Below, one piece after another: positions 49,201 through 61,917 of a stretch of DNA of 64,000 nt. The translations under genes were made by a program, and so were the position numbers. The notes below the pieces were generated by a model, which was not told the origin of the DNA, ran no database searches, and saw only the letters and a program-made list of their open reading frames with translations. The DNA comes from Cyprinodon diabolis (lineage: Eukaryota > Chordata > Actinopteri > Cyprinodontiformes > Cyprinodontidae). The stretch lies in NCBI GenBank assembly GCA_030533445.1, contig CM060072.1:27233766-27297765 (forward strand). The letters are read 5' to 3'. Position 1 is the stretch's first letter. Every line of letters begins with the position of its first letter.

Positions 49201-50822
49201 AAAAAGTTTTATAGCAATCCTAGCCAAATTTGGAACAGTTATTTATCCTTTGATTATAGAAAAGACTACCAAGTTTGGCGTGAATCTATGCATGTTTGAG
49301 CATCTTATGGGGTTTTCAACTGCCGCAGTATATGGCATTCAAGTTTAAAGATTTTTCTTTCTTTAAATTATTTAATAAATCATCTAAAAAAAATCTAGGA
49401 CATGCAAGATGTGTTCCTTGACATTTGTGATTTTTTTCGGGATTTTATTGCAAACTATGGATTTTTAATGATTTTTTTTGTTTTGAGTAGAGTCGGCCAT
49501 TTTGAATTACATTTTACCCTGTTGTAAAATCACGGACCTCTTTTCAAAAAATTGTATAAAATCAGCCTTTTATCCAAATGAGCTAAAACTTTCAAAATAC
49601 GTTCTTTACAAAGCCTGCTGTAAGCTGGTTACAATAGGAAAGCGCTTCTTTAAAGTCCGTCACTCTGATTTCTCAAAAGTTTGTGTTAACAGGAAATTGT
49701 TGTATCTCAAAAAGTTTTATAGCAATCCTAGCCAAATTTGGAACATTCATTTATCCTTTGATTATAGAAAAGACTGCCAAGTTTGGCCTACATCTATGCA
49801 TGTTTGAGCATCTTATGGGGTTTTCAACTGCCGCAGTATAAGGCATTCACGTTTAAAGATTTTTCTTTCTTTAAATTATTTAATAAATCATCTAAAAAAA
49901 ATCTAGGACATGCGAGATGTGTTCCTTGACATTTGCGATTTTTTTCTGGATTTTATTTCAAAATATGGATTTTTTATGATTTTTTTTGTTTTGAGTAGAG
50001 TCGGCCATTTTGAATTACATTTCACCCTGTTGTGAAATCACGGACCTCTTTTCAAAAAATTGTATAAAATCAGCCTTTTATCCAAATGAGCTAATACTTT
50101 CAAAATACGTTCTTTACAAAGCCTGCTGTAAGCTGGTTACAATAGCAAAGCGCTTCTTTGAAGTCTGTCACTCTGATTTTTCAAAAGTTTGTGTTAACAG
50201 GAAATTGTTGTATCGCAAAAAGTTTTATAGCAATCCTAGCCAAATTTGGAACAGTTATTTATCCTTTGATTATAGAAAAGACTGCCAAGTTTGGCGTAAA
50301 TCTATGCATGTTTGAGCATCTTATGAGGTTTTCAACTGCCGCAGTATAAGGCATTCACGTTTAAAGATTTTTCTTTCTTTAAATTATTTAATAAATCATC
50401 TAAAAAAAATCTAGGACATGCGAGATGTGTTCCTTGACATTTGCGATTTTTTTCGGGATTTTATTGCAAACTATGGATTTTTAATGATTTTTTTTGTTTT
50501 GAGTAGGGTGTATTACCGCTAACCGTGGATTTTGGCGGTGGTGTTTCTCCATCTTTTGAACATATACTTTTGACCCACCACCTGAGATGGCCGCAGCATC
50601 TATCTCACAGATGAGATTCATCCCAGATATTATATTTTATCCCTAGTTTAACCCTTCCTGACCAAAGCTGTGGTTGTCTCAGCAGGCCCAGAGGTAAAGC
50701 GTGGAACCCATTTTGCTGGGTCGGGAGGAGCAAGAAGGAGGCGGTCGCTTGGTTCCCGCGGTCGCAGCATACCAGGCGGTGCGAGCTGCGAGGGCCGCCC
50801 AATGCCACTTGTGGCTTTAATT
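46246..50822 (+). repeat. array unit 9 (type B, 4,577 bp)
   Basis: Eighteen bases of ATT/T are followed by a 4,559-bp core at 46,264. Block Y is at 47,969-48,475, the tail at 50,508-50,822. A private change gives GACTACCAAG near 49,265. Confidence 0.93.
48476..50507 (+). repeat. 508-bp repeat run, 4 copies, unit 9
   Basis: Copies start at 48,476, 48,984, 49,492 and 50,000, in the B order. Confidence 0.93.
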
Positions 50823-53800
50823 ATTATTATTATTATTATTATTTTTCTTTTCTCACTTCAAACGCATTTTACGGGGACTTCGCATATTCAAAAACTCAGG
50901 AAAACGTGGCAGTAAATTGTCCCCCGCGTGAAATAGCCGGTCTATAATGGAATCCAAAATGGCCGCCCCCAAATTACGCCACAGCGCCCCCTAACGTGAG
51001 TTGGGGGAAACTGTAAGTCCCAGAGATTTGAATTTTGGCACATAGGTAGATCTCATCAAATCATGAAAAAAAGTCTCTTGGAGGTATGCCCTAAAACCCA
51101 CAGGAAGTCAGCCATTTTGGGTCAAAGTGCGATTTTTGGCCATTTTTCATTTTCGCTCATGTCGAACTTTAACGAACTCCTCCTAGGGATAATGAGCTAT
51201 CGGCTTCAAACTCGGTCATTATGCAGTTAAGGCATTGGAGATTAAAAGTTATCAAAGGTTTTCGTTTTTGAGCATGTTTAAGGGGTCCCCAGGGGCCCCA
51301 AAGTTAGGGCACTTTTGAAGAATTTCAAAGTGGAATAACTTTTACAAAAAAAGTTCAAATCAAACCAAGTTTGGCAGTAAGGAGCCCCTTTGGGTGCTTG
51401 ACCATACTGGATGGTCAAATGATGACATCATCTAAGCCCCGCCCCCTAAGGGAAGAAAGTCACTTTTTTCACTTGGGAGGGTTCCTTTCAGTCATATTAA
51501 ACACCAGCACCTTGAAACTTTGTCAGATGATAGAAAACATGTTGGTCTAACTTCGTTTAAAGCACAAAGATTTTGAGTTAAATGGTGTTGCTATGGTGAC
51601 CCGGCAAAGTCAGGTGTTTCGCCGTGATCATACTTTTGGCTCTCATCTCCTCATAGATCCTTCAATCTGCACCAAAGTCACTAGGATGGAACTTGGTCCA
51701 AGCCCACACAAGAATCTAGGCCAATAATCGATGGGCGTGGCTTACTTTCTATACAGCGCCCCCTAGAAAAACTAAAACGACCAGCCCCAAGCCATGCAAT
51801 GACTTAGGATTATGAAAGTTGGCACACATGTTAAACACCCCAGGACCTACAAAAAAGCCTCTTGGACCCATGGTCTAAACCCCACAGGAAGTCGGCCATT
51901 TTTGATTGAAGTTCAAATTTTCACCGTAATTTTGCACTTTATAGCCTCTATATTTGAACGAACTCCTCCTACAGCTTTTGAGTCACAGGCTTCAAACTAA
52001 CTCCAACTTGACTTGAGGCATTGGGGATCAAAAGTTATCAAAGGAATTTTTCTACATCAAAGCATGTGGGCGTGGCCAGGCGTCAAACTTGGTCATTAGG
52101 CAGGGAAACAAAGGGTAAGCCCCGTGCCATGTTATGACTGAGAGTTCTGAAACTTGGACCACTTATGTAACCCCTCAGGACCTACAAAAAAGTCTCTTGG
52201 GGCCATGGTCCAAATCACACAGGAAGTCGGCCATTTTGAATCAAAGAAATCCCTTTGCTTTCTTACCTTTGTGACCTATTTGAGCGAACTCCTCCTAGAG
52301 CTTTTGAGTTACACACTTTATATTCACCGTATAATGACTTGAGACATTGGGGATCAAAAGTTATCAAAGGAATTTTTCTAAATCAAAGCATGTGGGCGTG
52401 GCCAAGCGCCAAACTTGGTCATTAGGCAGGGAAACAAAGGGTAAGCCCCGTGCCATGTTATGACTGAGAGTTCTGAAACTTGGACCACTTATGTAACCCC
52501 TCAGGACCTACAAAAAAGTCTCTTGGGCCCATGGTCTAAACCTCTCATGAAGTCGGCCATTTTGAATCAAACGTCACCCTTATGAAAATAGAATCACTAT
52601 GTTAAAATATTTCTAAAAAATCAGTCGTTTTCCCAAAAGAGCTAGGACTTTTGGAATATATTCCTCTAATAGCTACTTGTATGACGGTAAACACAGCATA
52701 GCTCTTCTTAAAAGTCCGTCACTCTGATTTTTCAAAAGTTTGTGTTAACAGGAAATTGTTGTATTTCAAAAAGTTTTATAGCAATCATAGCCAAATTTGG
52801 AATAGTTATTTATCCTTTGATTATAGAAAAGACTGCCAAGTTTGGCATGAATCTATGCATGTTTGAGCATCTTATGGGGTTTTCAACTGCCGCAGTATAT
52901 GGCATTCAAGTTTAAAGATTTTTCTTTCTTTAAATTATTTCATAAATCATCTAAAAAAAATCTAGGACATGCAAGATGTGTTCCTTGACATTTGCGATTT
53001 TTTTCGGGATTTTATTGCAAACTATGGATTTTTTATGATTTTTTTTGTTTTGAGTAGAGTCGGCCATTTTGAATTACATTTCACCCTGTTGTGAAATCAC
53101 GGACCTCTTTTCAAAAAATTGTATAAAATCAGCCTTTTATCCAAATGAGCTAAAACTTTCAAAATACGTTCTTTACAAAGCCTGCTGTAAGCTGGTTACA
53201 ATAGGAAAGCGCTTCTTTAAAGTCCGTCACTCTGATTTCTCAAAGGTTTGTGTTAACAGGAAATTGTTGTATCTCAAAAAGTTTTATAGCAATCCTAGCC
53301 AAATTTGGAACATTTATTTATCCTTTGATTATAGAAAAGAGTGCCAAGTTTGGCGTGAATCTATGCATGTTTGAGCATCTTATGGGGTTTTCAACTGCCG
53401 CAGTATAAGGCATTCACGTTTAAAGATTTTTCTTTCTTTAAATTATTTAATAAATCATCTAAAAAAAATCTAGGACATGCGAGATGTGTTCCTTGACATT
53501 TGCGATTTTTTTCGGGATTTTATTTCAAAATATGGATTTTTTATGATTTTTTTTGTTTTGAGTAGAGTCGGCCATTTTGAATTACATTTCACCCTGTTGT
53601 GAAATCACGGACCTCTTTTCAAAAAATTGTATAAAATCAGTCTTTTATCCAAATGAGCTAATACTTTCAAAATACGTTCTTTCCAAAGCCTGCTGTAAGC
53701 TGGTTACAATAGCAAAGCGCTTTTTTAAAGTCTGTCACTCCTATTTTTCAAAAGTTTGTGTTAACAGGAAATTGTTATATCGCAAAAAGTTTTATAGCAA

Positions 53801-55405
53801 TCCTAGCCAAATTTGGAACAGTTATTTATCCTTTGATTATAGAAAAGACTGCCAAGTTTGGCGTGAATCTATGCATGTTTGAGCATCTTATGGGGTTTTC
53901 AACTGCCGCAGTATATGGCATTCAAGTTTAAAGATTTTTCTTTCTTTAAATTATTTAATAAATCATCTAAAAAAAATCTAGGACATGCAAGATGTGTTCC
54001 TTGACATTTGTGATTTTTTTCGGGATTTTATTGCAAACTATGGATTTTTAATGATTTTTTTTGTTTTGAGTAGAGTCGGCCATTTTGAATTACATTTTAC
54101 CCTGTTGTAAAATCACGGACCTCTTTTCAAAAAATTGTATAAAATCAGCCTTTTATCCAAATGAGCTAAAACTTTCAAAATACGTACTTTACAAAGCCTG
54201 CTGTAAGCTGGTTACAATAGGAAAGCGCTTCTTTAAAGTCCGTCACTCTGATTTCTCAAAAGTTTGTGTTAACAGGAAATTGTTGTATCTCAAAAAGTTT
54301 TATAGCAATCCTAGCCAAATTTGGAACATTCATTTATCCTTTGATTATAGAAAAGACTGCCAAGTTTGGCGTACATCTATGCATGTTTGAGCATCTTATG
54401 GGGTTTTCAACTGCCGCAGTATAAGGCATTCACGTTTAAAGATTTTTCTTTCTTTAAATTATTTAATAAATCATCTAAAAAAAATCTAGGACATGCGAGA
54501 TGTGTTCCTTGACATTTGCGATTTTTTTCTGGATTTTATTTCAAAATATGGATTTTTTATGATTTTTTTTGTTTTGAGTAGAGTCGGCCATTTTGAATTA
54601 CATTTCACCCTGTTGTGAAATCACGGACCTCTTTTCAAAAAATTGTATAAAATCAGCCTTTTATCCAAATGAGCTAATACTTTCAAAATACGTTCTTTAC
54701 AAAGCCTGCTGTAAGCTGGTTACAATAGCAAAGCGCTTCTTTGAAGTCTGTCACTCTGATTTTTCAAAAGTTTGTGTTAACAGGAAATTGTTGTATCGCA
54801 AAAAGTTTTATAGCAATCCTAGCCAAATTTGGAACAGTTATTTATCCTTTGATTATAGAAAAGACTGCCAAGTTTGGCGTAAATCTATGCATGTTTGAGC
54901 ATCTTATGAGGTTTTCAACTGCCGCAGTATAAGGCATTCACGTTTAAAGATTTTTCTTTCTTTAAATTATTTAATAAATCATCTAAAAAAAATCTAGGAC
55001 ATGCGAGATGTGTTCCTTGACATTTGTGATTTTTTTCGGGATTTTATTGCAAACTATGGATTTTTAATGATTTTTTTTGTTTTGAGTAGGGTGTATTACC
55101 GCTAACCGTGGATTTTGGCGGTGGTGTTTCTCCATCTTTTGAACATATACTTTTGACCCACCACCTGAGATGGCCGCAGCATCTATCTCACAGATGAGAT
55201 TCATCCCAGATATTATATTTTATCCCTAGTTTAACCCTTCCTGACCAAAGCTGTGGTTGTCTCAGCAGGCCCAGAGGTAAAGCGTGGAACCCATTTTGCT
55301 GGGTCGGGAGGAGCAAGAAGGAGGCGGTCGCTTGGTTCCCGCGGTCGCAGCATACCAGGCGGTGCGAGCTGCGAGGGCCGCCCAATGCCACTTGTGGCTT
55401 TAATT
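50823..55405 (+). repeat. array unit 10 (type B, 4,583 bp)
   Basis: Twenty-four bases of ATT/T are followed by a 4,559-bp core at 50,847. It is visibly more diverged from units 4 and 6-9 than those are from each other (CACATAGGTAGATCTCATC near 51,037; GGGTTCCTTTCAG; CAAAAGAGCTAGG in block Y). Several of its variants are shared with unit 12. Block Y is at 52,552-53,058, the tail at 55,091-55,405. Confidence 0.93.
53059..55090 (+). repeat. 508-bp repeat run, 4 copies, unit 10
   Basis: Copies start at 53,059, 53,567, 54,075 and 54,583. The first has GAAAAGAGTGCC and TTTCGGGATTTTATTTC, a mixture seen otherwise in A-type units. The third has GGCGTACATC. Confidence 0.93.
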
Positions 55406-55455
55406 AGGCCCGAGCAGCAAAGCGCTGCGAAGGCCTATTGTATTTCGAAAGTTTC

Positions 55456-55490
<35 letters not shown>

Positions 55491-55493
55491 TTT
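55406..55493 (+). repeat. single hairpin module with (ATT)n, unit 11
   Basis: It has the same form and length as the module of unit 3 (52 bp plus ATT/T run, 88 bp in all). Confidence 0.9.
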
Positions 55494-57402
55494 CTTTTCT
55501 CACTTCGAACGCATTTTACGGGGACTTCGCATATTCAAAAACTCAGGAAAATGTGGCAGAAAATTGTCCCCCGCGTGAAATAGCCGGTCTATAATGGAAT
55601 CCAAAATGGCCGCACCCAAATTACGCCACAGCGCCCCCTAACGTGAGTTGGGGGAAACTGTAAGTCCCAGAGATCTGAAATTTGGCACACAGGTAGATCT
55701 CCTCAAATCATGAAAAAAAGTCTCTTGGAGGTATGCCCTAAAACCCACAGGAAGTCAGCCATTTTGGGTCAAAGTGCGATTTTTGGCCATTTTTCATTTT
55801 CGCTCATGTCGAACTTTAACAAACTCCTCCTAGGGATAATGAGCTATCGGCTTCAAACTCGGTCATTATGCAGTTAAGGCATTGGAGATTAAAAGTTATC
55901 AAAGGTTTTCGTTTTTGAGCATGTTTAAGGGGTCCCCAGGGGCCCCAAAGTTAGGCTACTTTTGAAGAATTTCAAAGTTGAATAACTTTTACAAAAAAAA
56001 TTCAAATCAAACCAAGTTTGGCAGTAAGGAGCCCCTTTGGGTGCTTGACCATACTGGATGGTCAAATGGTGACATCATCTAAGCCCCGCCCCCTAAGGGA
56101 AGAAAGTTACTTTTTTCACTTGGGAGGGTCCCTTTCACTCATTCAAAACACCAGCACCTTGAAACTTTGTCAGATGATAGAAAACATGTTGGTCTAACTT
56201 CGTTTAAAGCACAGAGAGTCTGAGTTAAATGGTGTTGCCATGGTGCCATGGCGAAGTGAGGCGTTTTGCCATGAAAATACGATTGGCTCTCATTTCCTCA
56301 TTATTAATCAGATCTGCACCAAAATCACAAGAGATGATCCTAGTCCAACTCCAAACAGGAATCCAGAGCAATATTTTGTGGGCGGGGCTTAATTACACTA
56401 CAGCGCCCCCTAGAAATAACAAACTTCAAACCACCAGCCCCAAGCTGTTTTTAGTCCTAGAATATTGAAACTTTGAACACATTTGCATCTCATCAGGCCC
56501 TAACTAAAAGCCTCTTGAAGCCATGGTCTAAACCCCACCGGAAGTCGGCCATTTTGAATTACAATTTACTCTCTTGTGAAAGCACTGACCTTTTTTCAAA
56601 AAATTGTATAAAATCAGCCTTTTATCCAAATGAGCTAAAACTTTCAAAATACGTTCTTTACAAAGCCTGCTGTAAGCTGGTTACAATAGCAAAGCGCTTC
56701 TTTAAAGTCCGTCACTCTGATTTTTCAAAAGTTTGCGTTCTCGCCTAATAGTTGGTCAAGTGGACAGATAATGCCAGGAAATAATTCAGCCCCTAGCCAT
56801 GCTCGTTCCTAGGATAATGAAACTTGGCACACATCTGTATGAGCTCTCCGCCTACAAAAAGTTTCATTGGAGCCATGGTCTAAACCTCTCATGAAGTCAG
56901 CCATTTTGAATCAAACGGCACCCTTATGAAAATAGAATCACTATGTTAAAATATTTCTAAAAAATCAGTCGTTTTCCCAAAAGAGCTAAGACTTTTGAAA
57001 TATATTCCTCTAATCACTACTTGTTTGATGGTAAAAACAGCATAGCTCTTCTTAAAAGTCTGTCACTCTGATTTTTCAAAAGTTTGTGTTAACAAGAAAT
57101 TGTTGTATATCAAAAAGTTTTATAGCAATCCTAGCCAAATTTGGAACAGTTATTTATCCTCTGATTATAGAAAAGACTGCCAAGTTTGGCGTGAATCTAT
57201 GCATGTTTGAGCATCTTATGGGGTTTTCAACTGCCGCAGTATAAGGCATTCACGTTTAAAGATTTTTCTTTCTTTAAATTATTTAATAAATCATCTAAAA
57301 AAAATCTAGGACATGTAAGATGTGTTCCTTGACATTTGTGATTTTTTTCGGGATTTTATTGCAAACTATGGATTTTTAATGATTTTTTTTGTTTTGAGTA
57401 GA

Positions 57403-58925
57403 GTCGGCCATTTTGAATTACATTTCACCCTGTTGTGAAATCACTGACCTCTTTTCAAAAAATTGTATAAAATCAGCCTTTTATCCAAATGAGCTAATAC
57501 TTTCAAAATACGTTCTTTACAAAGCCTGCTGTAAGCTGGTTACAATAGCAAAGCGCTTCTTTAAAGTCTGTCACTCTGATTTTTCAAAAGTTTGTGTTAA
57601 CAGGAAATTGTTGTATCGCAAAAAGTTTTATAGCAATCCTAGCCAAATTTGGAACAGTTATTTATCCTTTGATTATAGAAAAGAGTGCCAAGTTTGGCGT
57701 GAATCTATGCATGTTTGAGCATCTTATGGGGTTTTCAACTGCCGCAGTATATGGCATTCAAGTTTAAAGATTTTTCTTTCTTTAAATTATTTAATAAATC
57801 ATCTAAAAGAAATCTAGGATATGCAAGATGTGTTCCTTGACATTTGTGATTTTTTTCAGGATTTTATTGCAAACTATGGATTTTTAATGATTTTTTTTGT
57901 TTTGAGTAGAGTCGGCCATTTTGAATTACATTTTACCCTGTTGTAAAATCACGGACCTCTTTTCAAAAAATTGTATAAAATCAGCCTTTTATCCAAATGA
58001 GCTAAAACTTTCAAAATACGTTCTTTACAAAGCCTGCTGTAAGCTGGTTACAATAGGAAAGCGCTTCTTTAAAGTCCGTCACTCTGATTTGTCAAAAGTT
58101 TGTGTTAACAGGAAATTGTTGTATCTCAAAAAGTTTTATAGCAATCCTAGCCAAATTTGGAACAGTTATTTATCCTTTGATTATAGAAAAGACTGCCAAG
58201 TTTGGCGTGAATCTATGCATGTTTGAGCATCTTATGGGGTTTTCAACTGCCGCAGTATAAGGCATTCACGTTTAAAGATTTTTCTTTCTTTAAATTATTT
58301 AATAAATCATCTAAAAAAAATCTAGGACATGCGAGATGTGTTCCTTGACATTTCCGATTTTTTTCTGGATTTTATTTCAAAATATGGATTTTTTATGATT
58401 TTTTTTGTTTTGAGTAGAGTCGGCCATTTTGAATTACATTTCACCCTGTTGTGAAATCACGGACCTCTTTTCAAAAAATTGTATAAAATCAGCCTTTTAT
58501 CCAAATGAGCTAATACTTTCAAAATACGTTCTTTACAAAGCCTGCTGTAAGCTGGTTACAATAGCAAAGCGCTTCTTTGAAGTCTGTCACTCTGATTTTT
58601 CAAAAGTTTGTGTTAACAGGAAATTGTTGTATCGCAAAAAGTTTTATAGCAATCCTAGCCAAATTTGGAGCAGTTATTTATCCTTTGATTATAGAAAAGA
58701 CTGCCAAGTTTGGCGTAAATCTATGCATGTTTGAGCATCTTATGAGGTTTTCAACTGCCGCAGTATAAGGCATTCACGTTTAAAGATTTTTCTTTCTTTA
58801 AATTATTTAATAAATCATCTAAAAAAAATCTAGGACATGCGAGATGTGTTCCTTGACATTTGCGATTTTTTTCGGGATTTTATTGCAAACTATGGATTTT
58901 TAATGATTTTTTTGTTTTGAGTAGG
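57403..58925 (+). repeat. 508-bp repeat run, 3 copies, unit 11
   Basis: Copies start at 57,403, 57,911 and 58,419 in the unit-3 order. The last is 507 bp through loss of one T. Confidence 0.93.
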
Positions 58926-59240
58926 GTGTATTACCGCTAACCGTGGATTTTGGCGGTGGTGTTTCTCCATCTTTTGAACATATACTTTTGACCCACCACC
59001 TGAGATGGCCGCAGCATCTATCTCACAGATGAGATTCATCCCAGATATTATATTTTATCCCTAGTTTAACCCTTCCTGACCAAAGCTGTGGTTGTCTCAG
59101 CAGGCCCAGAGGTAAAGCGTGGAACCCATTTTGCTGGGTCGGGAGGAGCAAGAAGGAGGCGGTCGCTTGGTTCCCGCGGTCGCAGCATACCAGGCGGTGC
59201 GAGCTGCGAGGGCCGCCCAATGCCACTTGTGGCTTTAATT

Positions 59241-61780
59241 ATTATTATTTTTCTTTTCTCACTTCAAACGCATTTTACGGGGACTTCGCATATTCAAAAA
59301 CTCAGGAAAACGTGGCAGTAAATTGTCCCCCGCGTGAAATAGCCGGTCTATAATGGAATCCAAAATGGCCGCCCCCAAATTACGCCACAGCGCCCCCTAA
59401 CGTGAGTTGGGGGAAACTGTAAGTCCCAGAGATTTGAACTTTGGCACACAGGTAGATCACCTCAAATCATGAAAAAAAGTCTCTTGGAGGTATGCCCTAA
59501 AACCCACAGGAAGTCAGCCATTTTGGGTCAAAGTGCGATTTTTGGCCATTTTTCATTTTCGCTCATGTCGAACTTTAACGAACTCCTCCTAGGGATAATG
59601 AGCTATCGGCTTCAAACTCGGTCATTATGCAGTTAAGGCATTGGAGATTAAAAGTTATCAAAGGTTTTCGTTTTTGAGCATGTTTAAGGGGTCCCCAGGG
59701 GCCCCAAAGTTAGGGCACTTTTGAAGAATTTCAAAGTGGAATAACTTTTACAAAAAAAGTTCAAATCAAACCAAGTTTGGCAGTAAGGAGCCCCTTTGGG
59801 TGCTTGACCATACTGGATGGTCAAATGATGACATCATCTAAGCCCCGCCCCCTAAGGGAAGAAAGTCACTTTTTTCACTTGGGAGGGTCCCTTTCAGTCA
59901 TATTAAACACCAGCACCTTGAAACTTTGTCAGATGATAGAAAACATGTTGGTCTAACTTCGTTTAAAGCACAAAGATTTTGAGTTAAATGGTGTTGCTAT
60001 GGTGACCCGGCAAAGTCAGGTGTTTCGCCGTGATCATACTTTTGGCTCTCATCTCCTCATAGATCCTTCAATCTGCACCAAAGTCACTAGGATGGAACTT
60101 GGTCCAAGCCCACACAAGAATCTAGGCCAATAATCGATGGGCGTGGCTTACTTTCTATACAGCGCCCCCTAGAAAAACTAAAACGACCAGCCCCAAGCCA
60201 TGCAATGACTTAGGATTATGAAAGTTGGCACACATGTTAAACACCCCAGGACCTACAAAAAAGCCTCTTGGACCCATGGTCTAAACCCCACAGGAAGTCG
60301 GCCATTTTTGATTGAAGTTCAAATTTTCACCGTAATTTTGCACTTTATAGCCTCTATATTTGAACGAACTCCTCCTACAGCTTTTGAGTCACAGGCTTCA
60401 AACTAACTCCAACTTGACTTGAGGCATTGGGGATCAAAAGTTATCAAAGGAATTTTTCTACATCAAAGCATGTGGGCGTGGCCAGGCGTCAAACTTGGTC
60501 ATTAGGCAGGGAAACAAAGGGTAAGCCCCGTGCCATGTTATGACTGAGAGTTCTGAAACTTGGACCACTTATGTAACCCCTAAGGACCTACAAAAAAGTC
60601 TCTTGGGGCCATGGTCCAAATCACACAGGAAGTCGGCCATTTTGAATCAAAGAAATCCCTTTGCTTTCTTACCTTTGTGACCTATTTGAGCAAACTCCTC
60701 CTAGAGCTTTTGAGTTACACACTTTATATTCACCGTATAATGACTTGAGACATTGGGGATCAAAAGTTATCAAAGGAATTTTTCTAAATCAAAGCATGTG
60801 GGCGTGGCCAAGCGCCAAACTTGGTCATTAGGCAGGGAAACAAAGGGTAAGCCCCGTGCCATGTTATGACTGAGAGTTCTGAAACTTGGACCACTTATGT
60901 AACCCCTCAGGACCTACAAAAAAGTCTCTTGGGGCCATGGTCTAAACCTCTCATGAAGTCGGCCATTTTGAATCAAACGTCACCCTTATGAAAATAGAAT
61001 CACTATGTTAAAATATTTCTAAAAAATCAGTCGTTTTCCCAAAAGAGCTAGGACTTTTGGAATATATTCCTCTAATAGCTACTTGTTTGACGGTAAACAC
61101 AGCATAGCTCTTCTTAAAAGTCCGTCACTCTAATTTTTCAAAAGTTTGTGTTAACAGGAAATTGTTGTATTTCAAAAAGTTTTATAGCAATCGTAGCCAA
61201 ATTTGGAATAGTTATTTATCCTTTGATTATAGAAAAGACTGCCAAGTTTGGCATGAATCTATGCATGTTTGAGCATCTTATGGGGTTTTCAACTGCCGCA
61301 GTATATGGCATTCAAGTTTAAAGATTTTTCTTTCTTTAAATTATTTCATAAATCATCTAAAAAAAAATCTAGGACATGCAAGATGTGTTCCTTGACATTT
61401 GCGATTTTTTTCAGGATTTTATTGCAAACTATGGATTTTTAGTGATTTTTTTTGTTTTGAGTAGGGTGTAATACCGCTAACCGTGGATTTTGGCGGTGCT
61501 GTTTCTTCATCTTTTGAACATATACTTTTGACCCACCACCTGAGATGGCTGCAGCATCTATCTCACAGATGAGATTCATCCCAGATATTATATTTTATCC
61601 CTAGTTTAACCCTTCCTGACCAAAGCTGTGGTTGTCTCAGCAGGCCCAGAGGTAAAGCATGGAACCCATTTTGCTGGGTTGGGAGGAGCAAGAAGGAGGC
61701 GGTCGCTTGGTTCCCGCGGTCGCAGCATACCAGGCGGTGCGAGCTGCGAGGGCCGCCCAATGCCACTTGTGGCTTTAATT
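59241..61780 (+). repeat. array unit 12 (short type B, 2,540 bp, no 508-bp run)
   Basis: Twelve bases of ATT/T are followed by a 2,528-bp core at 59,253, which equals 4,559 minus four 508-bp copies plus one extra A in block Y. Block Y (60,958-61,465) runs straight into the tail with GTTTTGAGTAGGGTGTAATA. The tail has more private changes than any other, at least three of them CpG losses (61,550, 61,659, 61,680). Block Y contains none of the X-type sequence GAATTACATTT. Confidence 0.93.
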
Positions 61781-61917
61781 AGGCCCGAGCAGCAAAGCGC
61801 TGCGAAGGCCTATTGTATTTCGAAAGTTTCTTATTATTATTATTATTATTAGGCCCGAGCAGCAAAGTGCTGCGAAGGCCTATTGTATTTCGAAAGTTTC
61901 TTATTATTATTATTATT
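61781..61917 (+). repeat. two hairpin modules with (ATT)n, unit 13
   Basis: The first module has AAAGCGCTGC, the second AAAGTGCTGC, repeating the order in units 1 and 5. Confidence 0.9.

Larger units (their letters stand above)
55406..59240 (+). repeat. array unit 11 (type A', 3,835 bp)
   Basis: It is nearly a copy of unit 3: one hairpin module, a CTTTTCTCACTTCG core start at 55,494, and a core of 3,747 bp. The single missing base is one T of the T-run near 58,910. Two private changes are CpG losses (TTAACAAACTCC at 55,821; GCGTTTTGCC at 56,267). Block X is at 56,544, block Y at 56,896-57,402, the tail at 58,926-59,240. Confidence 0.93.
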
